DNA from: Bacteroidota bacterium
GTDB lineage: Bacteria; Bacteroidota; Bacteroidia; Chitinophagales; Saprospiraceae
Assembly: GCA_017858735.1 (NCBI GenBank)
Contig: JAFMBH010000034.1
Location: 1-37,752 of the forward strand
DNA length: 37,752 nucleotides
Direction of reading: 5' to 3'
The translations under genes and the position numbers were made by a program. Shown here in pieces: positions 32,860-37,752 of this stretch; within the stretch, counting starts at the first letter, position 1, and each line of letters opens with the position of its first letter. The notes under the pieces are model-generated. The model made no database searches, was not told where the DNA came from, and saw nothing but the letters and a program-made list of their open reading frames with translations.

Positions 32860-32994
32860 TTATTTAAAGTATTTATTTGTCAATTTTAATGCTGTTTCGG
32901 TAGTAATGACCATGTTGTGTTTACCAAGGTGTACTGCACCCAAACTTTTTTCATATTGTTCAATAACACCTTTTGTTTGTCTGATATGTCCCAT
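32860..32994 (-). pseudogene. 44-aa fragment related to the C-terminus of the upstream decayed gene
   Basis: An open frame from ATG at 32994 to TAA at 32860 reads GVIEQYEKSLGAVHLGKHN, then MVITTETALKLTNKYFK. This matches the end of the neighbouring decayed gene (IEHYQN, then GAYALDGDRMIIPTDTA, then LVDKFFKS) in order and spacing. It therefore looks like the C-terminal ~35 residues of a second, otherwise lost copy with a new start codon. It could be translated, but a function is doubtful. Confidence 0.55.
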
Positions 32995-32996
32995 GA

Positions 32997-33506
32997 TTAT
33001 GATTTGAAAAATTTATCAACTAAAACTTGAGCCGTATCTGTTGGAATTATCATTCGATCACCGTCTAAAGCGTAAGCGCCTATATTTATTCTGATAGTGT
33101 TCTATAAGCTTTGTTTTTGTTTTAAAAGCAATAAACACATTAAAACCCTTTTGAAAGGAAATTTACAAAAAAGAGTAACTAGATTTCCAGCAACTCTTTC
33201 ATAAAGGCTATCATTACCAATATTATATGGTGCGTTTTCAAGTAAATGCACATAAAGATGATTACTTTCTTAACCCAAACTAAGTAATCCTGGAACGATA
33301 TTATAATTATTAGCTATCGTTAGCTTAAAAACCTCTTTTTTTGTCTGCTAATTCTTCTTGTCAATTAAAGTTCAAACCATTTTTCTTAGTGATCTGCTTT
33401 AAATCAATTAGCCTGATTCTATGAACCTCAGTTTCGAAACTATCACTCGGATATAGTGTTTTTAGATAGAATTTGTTAATCTGTCAACTATAGAATCAAG
33501 TTCCAT
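32997..33506 (-). pseudogene. Decayed gene, possibly acetyltransferase-like, about 170 codons
   Basis: The stretch from ATG at 33506 to TAA at 32997 keeps the sense of one protein but has stops and frame shifts. Pieces in order: MELDSIVDRLTNSI; DSFETEVHRIRLIDLKQITK; KKNGLNFN, a stop, QEELADKK; KLTIANNYNIVPGLLSL; ESNHLYVHLLENAPYNIGN; DSLYERVAGNLVTLFCKF; FQKGFNVFIAFKTKTKLIEH; then GAYALDGDRMIIPTDTA and LVDKFFKS. The order and residues recall a small Bacteroidota family that looks like GNAT acetyltransferases, from memory only. At least two in-frame stops and three shifts mean it is not functional. Its C-terminus is repeated in the 44-aa fragment just downstream. Confidence 0.65.
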
Positions 33507-33772
33507 TGGCTTTTGAGTTTTCTCAAATCAAAATATAAGAAAACTAACAATTTCAATTGCTTAAAGGTAACAAAATGTTTTTAGAGTACTTGCAGCTAAT
33601 GATCTAATATTAACGAAGTAAAAGATTAAAAAGTACTTCCCTTTCAGTATAGCACAAAGTTAGGGAAAAGTACAAAACTTTATTTTACCACCTAACCCGT
33701 TATTGCTTTTATACATTGTTGTTGCACAACACCTTGTTTTTACATATTGATATGGGTAAATAGGCATGATAG
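33507..33772. other. Non-coding stretch with a repeat arm downstream of mscS
   Basis: No gene is seen here. The part at 33691-33722 (CCTAACCCGTTATTGCTT, then TTATACATTGTTG) is related to the right arms of the palindromes near 35033 and 37684. It is followed by GTTGCACAAC at 33721-33730. A possible weak left arm lies near 33612-33633. On the gene strand this lies about 50 bp after the stop of mscS. Confidence 0.5.
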
Positions 33773-34705
33773 TTATTTTAATTTATCTAGCATTTGATTA
33801 TTGACGTCTATCTTTAAAGGATTTATTTTATCGCCCCAATAAACGGTTGTATGTGGAAATGGTATTTCGATATTATGATGGTCGAAAGCATATTTTAGGC
33901 GTTTTCTGTACTCTCGACCTACTGCCCATTGTTGCATTGGTTTAGTTTTTAAACGAGCTTTAATAATAATTGCACTATCGCCAAACTCGTCTAAGCCCAA
34001 TATGTCCATTGGTTCAATTATTTTATCCTTAAATTCCGGATCATTCTGTAGTTCGTCTCCAACTTTTTTCATTATATCCATTACCACTTCTGGATTTTCC
34101 TTATATGCAACGCTAATATCAAATACCATTGCAGACCAATCTTTTGTCACATTTGATATTTCGCTAATTTTGCCATTTTGGAAAACATGTACAACTCCAG
34201 AAAAATCACGAAGGGTGGTAGTTCTAAAATCTATCTTTTCAACCAATCCACCTGTTCCATTTATTATTGCCACATCACCAGTACGAATATGATTTTCAAG
34301 AATGATAAAAAATCCGGAAATAAAATCCCTTACCAGTTCTTGTGCTCCAAAGCCAACAGCCAATCCAAGGATACCAGCACCTGCTAATATTGGGGCAATA
34401 TTTATACCGAATTTTTGCAGTATAATCATTAAAAATATTATCCATAGAATTATTTTTAATAAACTGTGAATAATAGATGTTAAGGTTATAATCCTTTTTT
34501 CTGCTTCAACGCTGTCCAGTGCCTCGTTCTTAGCAACTCGGTTTAAAAGTGTTTTATTTAACTTTTTAAGAGAAAAATCAATGATTTTAGATGCTAAAAA
34601 AAATAGCACTAATGCAATTAATAATCCCGGCAATTCATTAATTAACCAGTTTTGGAAGTTTTTGAAAAGTTCTGTCCAAAAAGTGGATTCTAAAAATTGT
34701 TCCAT
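33773..34705 (-). CDS. Small-conductance mechanosensitive channel (MscS family)
   Basis: A 310-aa inner-membrane protein with three helices and a C-terminal cytoplasmic domain. The pore helix TM3 and what follows are clear: ILAGAGILGLAVGFGAQELV, then RDFISGFFIILENHIRTGD, and the beta domain GGLVEKIDFRTTTLRDFSG. The last ~100 residues match the MscS alpha-beta domain (FDISVAYKENPEVVMDIMKK). It opens on hypo-osmotic shock to release solutes. The start ATG is at 34705. Related palindromic repeats lie on both sides, so the gene may be part of a cassette-like unit. Confidence 0.94.
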   Translation of the reverse strand: MEQFLESTFWTELFKNFQNWLINELPGLLIALVLFFLASKIIDFSLKKLNKTLLNRVAKNEALDSVEAEKRIITLTSIIHSLLKIILWIIFLMIILQKFGINIAPILAGAGILGLAVGFGAQELVRDFISGFFIILENHIRTGDVAIINGTGGLVEKIDFRTTTLRDFSGVVHVFQNGKISEISNVTKDWSAMVFDISVAYKENPEVVMDIMKKVGDELQNDPEFKDKIIEPMDILGLDEFGDSAIIIKARLKTKPMQQWAVGREYRKRLKYAFDHHNIEIPFPHTTVYWGDKINPLKIDVNNQMLDKLK

Positions 34706-34774
34706 AATTGTTTATTTCTGTTTTATTAATAGTTATTTCATTTCATCCTGCACATAATTGCATTCCATATAGGT

Positions 34775-34830
34775 GAAACAAACTTTCGGCTATAAACCAG
34801 AATTAGTTTGTATTAGCGAAGGATTGTTTC
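34775..34830. repeat. 56-bp imperfect hairpin upstream of mscS
   Basis: GAAACAAACTTTCG at 34775-34788 pairs at 12 of 14 positions with CGAAGGATTGTTTC at 34817-34830, and the inside pairs further (CTATAAAC with GTTTGTATTAG). It lies 70 bp before the mscS start. It could be a decayed attC-like site or an RNA structure in a leader. Confidence 0.5.
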
Positions 34831-34924
34831 GTTTCTAACTAAAGGTAAACTATTTATTTTATAAATCATCAAATGGATTTTTAATCTACTGGATTTAGTC
34901 AACGCCAACGGCCAAGTCTATCTT

Positions 34925-35055
34925 ACAGTATAAATCGAAGGCAATATTGTAATTATAAGCCGTAGCATGTCTCTCATTTGTCCACTGAGACAAAGTTTTT
35001 TAAGAACCCAAAACATGCGGAAACCACTTTCCGCCCTTTGGTTTATAACTTGTTG
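34925..35055. repeat. attC-like imperfect palindrome 3' of the GNAT gene
   Basis: The left arm ACAGTATAAATCGAAGGC at 34925-34942 pairs, with bulges, with the right arm GCCCTTTGGTTTATAACTTGT at 35033-35053. Between them is a perfect 7-bp hairpin (GCGGAAA-CCAC-TTTCCGC). The right arm resembles those at 33691 and 37684 and ends in TTGTTG. The layout (outer imperfect stem, about 130 bp, next to a gene 3' end) is that of an integron attC site, but the core halves do not match the attC consensus exactly. Confidence 0.5.
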
Positions 35056-35066
35056 TGTTGTGTTTT

Positions 35067-35558
35067 TTAAATTATTTGTCTTATAGTATTCATTGGAATG
35101 AACATTTTTTCACTATCTGGAAGTTGTTCAAAACCATATTTTTTGTAAAACTTCACTGCAAATTCATTCATTGGATCTACAACAACAGCCATTGCACCGA
35201 TGCTTTCTTCAGATAATGTAAATGCTCTAAATAGGGCGTCTAAAAGTAAATACTCTCCTAATCCAGTTCCTTTTGCAGTTATGTCTCTCGCTAATCGACC
35301 GAGTAAAATGACAGGAGCATTGTAATTTTGAGGGACTTTTTTGATATACTTATCAAGAATCTGCTCTCTCCCAAGACTTTCGCTTGATAAGGTATAATAC
35401 CCAATTACATTATTGTCATTGTCGGTTGCAACAAAAGAAATGGCAAGCTTTTTTATTACATCTTGACTAACTTGTCTCTGTATGTAATGGGTTAACTGGG
35501 GCTCTTCACATTCAAATGCCTTTCGGTTATGAGTCTTGTCTAATATAGATATATCCAA
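35067..35558 (-). CDS. GNAT-family toxin (TacT/AtaT-like)
   Basis: A 163-aa acetyltransferase. The acetyl-CoA-binding motif is ILLGRLARDITAKGTGLGEY (the K-G-T-G-L-G part is the R/QxxGxG/A loop), and the C-terminal KFYKKYGFEQL contains the tyrosine used as general acid. In the TacT and AtaT families the enzyme acetylates the amino group of charged tRNA and so stops translation. It ends an operon with a DUF1778 protein (stop at 35561, two bases away), the standard antitoxin-toxin order. The start ATG is at 35558. The target tRNA cannot be told from the sequence. Confidence 0.92.
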   Translation of the reverse strand: MDISILDKTHNRKAFECEEPQLTHYIQRQVSQDVIKKLAISFVATDNDNNVIGYYTLSSESLGREQILDKYIKKVPQNYNAPVILLGRLARDITAKGTGLGEYLLLDALFRAFTLSEESIGAMAVVVDPMNEFAVKFYKKYGFEQLPDSEKMFIPMNTIRQII

Positions 35559-35560
35559 CT

Positions 35561-35842
35561 TCAGGCTTTTTTCGATTTGTATCTTTTAGCTGCTTCAACT
35601 AAGTTTTGATTAGGTGTTGAATTACCGAAAATAGAATTAAAGAAAACTTTACGATCTTTCTCAGTAGCAATAATTCTGTCATTTTTTGCTACGATTTCTT
35701 CAGCTTGTTGTTTAACCACTCTAACAATAAAGCTGCTGAATGATTTATCTCCGCTTAGTTTTTGCGCTCTTCTGAAAATTCTTTTGTCAGTAGAGGTCAC
35801 TCTTAACTCGATACGTTCGTCTTTACTTAACTGTTCTTCCAT
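35561..35842 (-). CDS. DUF1778 ribbon-helix-helix antitoxin (TacA-like)
   Basis: A 93-aa protein. The N-terminal ~55 residues form a ribbon-helix-helix DNA-binding domain (RIELRVTSTDKRIFRRAQKL, then SFSSFIVRVV). The C-terminal part (ATEKDRKVFFNSIFG, then NQNLVEAAKRYK) is the toxin-neutralising segment, with the DRxxF-type motif of the DUF1778 family. It binds the GNAT toxin encoded two bases downstream and represses the operon. A perfect palindrome lies just upstream of its start and is the likely operator. Confidence 0.93.
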   Translation of the reverse strand: MEEQLSKDERIELRVTSTDKRIFRRAQKLSGDKSFSSFIVRVVKQQAEEIVAKNDRIIATEKDRKVFFNSIFGNSTPNQNLVEAAKRYKSKKA

Positions 35843-35863
35843 GATATAATTGTTATTAACAAA

Positions 35864-35884
35864 TGTACGGTAAATAACCGTACA
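35864..35884. promoter_or_regulatory. Palindromic operator of the DUF1778/GNAT operon
   Basis: TGTACGGT and ACCGTACA, separated by AAATA, form a perfect 8-bp inverted repeat that starts 22 bp before the antitoxin ATG. The size and place fit a ribbon-helix-helix dimer-of-dimers site for autoregulation. Confidence 0.75.
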
Positions 35885-36061
35885 AATAATTTTTTTTTAA
35901 ACTCGAACCAAAGTCAATTTATTTTATTCATTGTCAATAATTTATACTTTTTGATTTTTCTCTCGTTTCGGTCATCTTTCACTCCCATTTTTCAAAACGT
36001 TAGCGATACAAACCTCTTTTAGCGTTAGATATTATTTCATTTCAATATTTAATATTCCCTC

Positions 36062-37519
36062 TCAGTCTTTTCCTAAAATTTTCACTAGTATTTCTGCAAA
36101 GGCATCTGTTCCGTTATCACAATTTGTAAAAATTAAAAGGGCTTGTTTTGTGTTTGGAATAATAAAGGATATTGTATGAACACCGATATCGTCACCTCCG
36201 TGAACAAGAGCAAAGTCTTTATTTTTGTTTATGCTTTCATCTACCCACCATCCTAAGCCAAAATGTTTATAATCATTAATCCTAACCTGGTCAGCTATCA
36301 TCTCTTTATATAATTTGTCAGATAAACCGGCACCATTCAATATATGAACCAAAAACTTAGAATAATCTTCAACTGTTGTAAGTAAATTGTCTGCTGCATT
36401 GGCCGTTGTATTTTTCTGATTTACATAAACTTCACCTTTTTCATTATGCCACTTCGCGAACCTGGTTGAATCCATTTTGCCATCCCAGATAAATCTGGTG
36501 TCCTTCATTTTTAGAGGATTAAAAATTAATTCACTCGCCAACTGTTCTAATGACTTCTTAAACTTTTTTTCTAAGGATTTTCGCAAGTATTCATATCCTT
36601 CACCATAATATTGGTACCTTGTTCCAGGCTTAAATTCAAAAGATAATTTTTCGTCTGCATTGTTACCACGCCAATTTGGAAAACCAGTTTGATGGCTTAA
36701 AATAATTCTTGTAGTTAATAATTTAGCTCGTGGGTCGTTAGCAACATCTGGGTCGGTATAATATTTATAAATAGGTTCGTCTAAATCCCATTTCACTGCA
36801 TCTATTAATTTTAAAGCAAAAAAGGCTGTAATTGGCTTTGTCATTGATGCAACATTCCATATTGTATTTATTGGTGCAGGTTCGTTTGTCTGTAATTCTC
36901 CAAACACACTTATCTGTTCAATTTTGCCGTCTGTAATAAAACCAATACCTAATGCTGGAATATGTTTTTGTTTTAACCATCTTTCTGTTTCAGATTTATC
37001 AATAAATAAAAGGTTTGTATCAAAAGGTTTTTCAAAATCTTTATGGTCGTAGCTTAGTACTCTTGTTAATTTAAAATCCCCATTTTCTAACATCCAAACA
37101 TGGGTAAATTTAGCAATGCTGGTGAGATATTCGGATTTATCATCTTCAACGGCATAAAAATTATGAATACCTGTTTGAATAGCACCGTACATGACACCAT
37201 TTTTTTCTAATGGAAATACTTCCATTGTATTTTCCGATAATACCCTTTTTGGTTTATAGAGCAATTTACAAAGTCCGTTTTGTATTCCTGAAATAAATTG
37301 GGCTTTTGAATTTGTAATTCCCTCTTGGTCGTGATAAAATTCAAAGAATTCACTTACAAGATTTTCAAATTGTTTGATGTCGCAAGTGTTGAACCCAATA
37401 GTAAAAAGAAGGCTGTCCTTTTCTTTAATTAATTTGTATAGTTCAGTCATCTTCTCAACTTGTCCAAATGTTGTTAAACTTGGTATTACCAGAAGGAAGA
37501 GAAATATTTGTTTTTTCAT
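36062..37519 (-). CDS. Secreted beta-lactamase-fold serine hydrolase with an N-terminal NTF2-like domain
   Basis: A 485-aa exported protein (signal MKKQIFLFLLVIPSLTTFGQ). Residues about 25-165 resemble a DUF4440/SnoaL-type NTF2 domain (FENLVSEFFEFYHDQEGIT, later FTHVWMLENGDFKLTRVLSYDHKD). From about 190 a class C beta-lactamase-like domain follows: the SxxK nucleophile is SMTK (Ser near residue 225), the second motif is the YGEGY region instead of Y-x-N, and the third is HGGDD in place of KTG. Such enzymes act as esterases, D-aminopeptidases or penicillin-binding proteins; an antibiotic substrate is not implied. It is the last gene, near a palindromic repeat at the right edge. Confidence 0.88.
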   Translation of the reverse strand: MKKQIFLFLLVIPSLTTFGQVEKMTELYKLIKEKDSLLFTIGFNTCDIKQFENLVSEFFEFYHDQEGITNSKAQFISGIQNGLCKLLYKPKRVLSENTMEVFPLEKNGVMYGAIQTGIHNFYAVEDDKSEYLTSIAKFTHVWMLENGDFKLTRVLSYDHKDFEKPFDTNLLFIDKSETERWLKQKHIPALGIGFITDGKIEQISVFGELQTNEPAPINTIWNVASMTKPITAFFALKLIDAVKWDLDEPIYKYYTDPDVANDPRAKLLTTRIILSHQTGFPNWRGNNADEKLSFEFKPGTRYQYYGEGYEYLRKSLEKKFKKSLEQLASELIFNPLKMKDTRFIWDGKMDSTRFAKWHNEKGEVYVNQKNTTANAADNLLTTVEDYSKFLVHILNGAGLSDKLYKEMIADQVRINDYKHFGLGWWVDESINKNKDFALVHGGDDIGVHTISFIIPNTKQALLIFTNCDNGTDAFAEILVKILGKD

Positions 37520-37580
37520 TAATGTTTATTGTCTGATATGTATTATTTCCAAGATCCTTTTGTCGTTACGTTCATATGAT

Positions 37581-37713
37581 GCACAACGGTTTGCGTGTAT
37601 GAGAAGTAGCGGATTTAAAAGCACTTCACTTTCAATTTGGTACTGGCTTTTATGAAAAGCACTGACCTTTGATTTAGTACTAAACCCGCTATTTCTTTTA
37701 CACGCTGTTGAAC
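37581..37713. repeat. 133-bp attC-like palindrome
   Basis: The left part is GCACAACGG, then TTTGCGTGTATGAGAAGTAG, then CGGATTTA (37581-37617). The right part is TAAACCCGCTATTTCTTTTA, then CACGCTGTTGAAC (37681-37713). Their arms pair over about 30 bases with bulges (GCGTGTA and TAGCGG pair exactly). The right end GTTGAAC fits GTTRRRY and the left end GCACAAC differs from RYYYAAC at one base, which is the layout of an attC site (normally 55-141 bp). The middle (63 bp) contains repeated AAAGCACT. Confidence 0.6.
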
Positions 37714-37752
37714 GAAACCTTCGGTAGCTACCTATCTAAAAAACAGTTACCT

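Larger units (their letters stand above)
34706..35066. other. Non-coding region between the GNAT gene and mscS, with two palindromes
   Basis: No gene is recognised in 361 bp. It holds the promoter region of mscS, an imperfect hairpin at 34775-34830 and a larger attC-like palindrome at 34925-35055, both listed separately. Confidence 0.6.

Noticed and set aside
32738-33007. Open + strand frame of 89 codons
   Set aside because: It is antisense to the 53-aa protein and the 44-aa fragment, which have better protein character and matching starts.
36062-37519. Antibiotic-resistance beta-lactamase
   Set aside because: The third motif is HGG rather than KTG, the second is not Y-x-N, and the NTF2-like front domain points to a general serine hydrolase.
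1-37752. tRNA, rRNA, CRISPR, IS element or phage genes
   Set aside because: I looked on both strands for T-loop-like sequences, regular repeats with spacers, transposase motifs and phage structural genes and saw none.

Overview
The window is AT-rich bacterial DNA from a member of the Bacteroidota. The evidence is the Bat (aerotolerance) locus, a DUF5916 outer-membrane protein, a propeller protein of the two-component-regulator type, TAnnTTTG-type promoter elements and several TTG starts. No rRNA, tRNA, CRISPR array or complete transposon was recognised.

Layout. (1) 1-11680 holds housekeeping and envelope genes: the end of a TPR Bat protein, batD, DUF5916, an OmpA-like lipoprotein, ogt, a lone MoaD-like protein, map, an APH-like kinase with a HAD-IIA protein, bcp, an M23 peptidase and aat. 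(2) 11681-13885 is a very AT-rich, DnaA-box-rich stretch on both sides of the heme A synthase gene ctaA. Sampled lines show the + strand C-richer than G to the left, even inside + genes, and mostly G-richer to the right, even inside a - gene. With the boxes, this makes the region a strong candidate for the chromosomal replication origin. (3) 13886-20854 is a run of + genes leading away from that region: SRAP, dtd, MazG-like, GAF-PP2C, TM2-TPR-SHOCT, CBS, Omp85-like, nadK and a small membrane protein. (4) 20826-27837 holds a GHMP (mevalonate-type) kinase, an Nramp-like transporter without the usual metal-site motifs, and a three-gene secreted module: DUF1080, cupredoxin-PVC dehydrogenase and FG-GAP.

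(5) 27982-37752 is an accessory region in which every gene lies on the - strand, separated by long non-coding stretches. It contains a conserved hypothetical, a broken DinB gene, a Fic protein, a frameshifted propeller protein, a lipoprotein-type prohibitin, a decayed gene with a truncated paralogue and a 53-aa protein, an MscS channel, a DUF1778/GNAT toxin-antitoxin pair with a palindromic operator, and a beta-lactamase-fold serine hydrolase. Large imperfect palindromes with related arms lie just 3' of the mscS gene and of the toxin-antitoxin operon, and another ends the window. Their layout resembles integron attC sites, so this part may be a cassette-like array, though no integrase is in view.

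The strongest points for a second look are the candidate oriC, the attC-like repeats with same-strand accessory genes, the non-canonical Nramp protein, and the decayed-gene cluster at 32692-33506. All functions are inferred from motifs read by eye; no database search was run.
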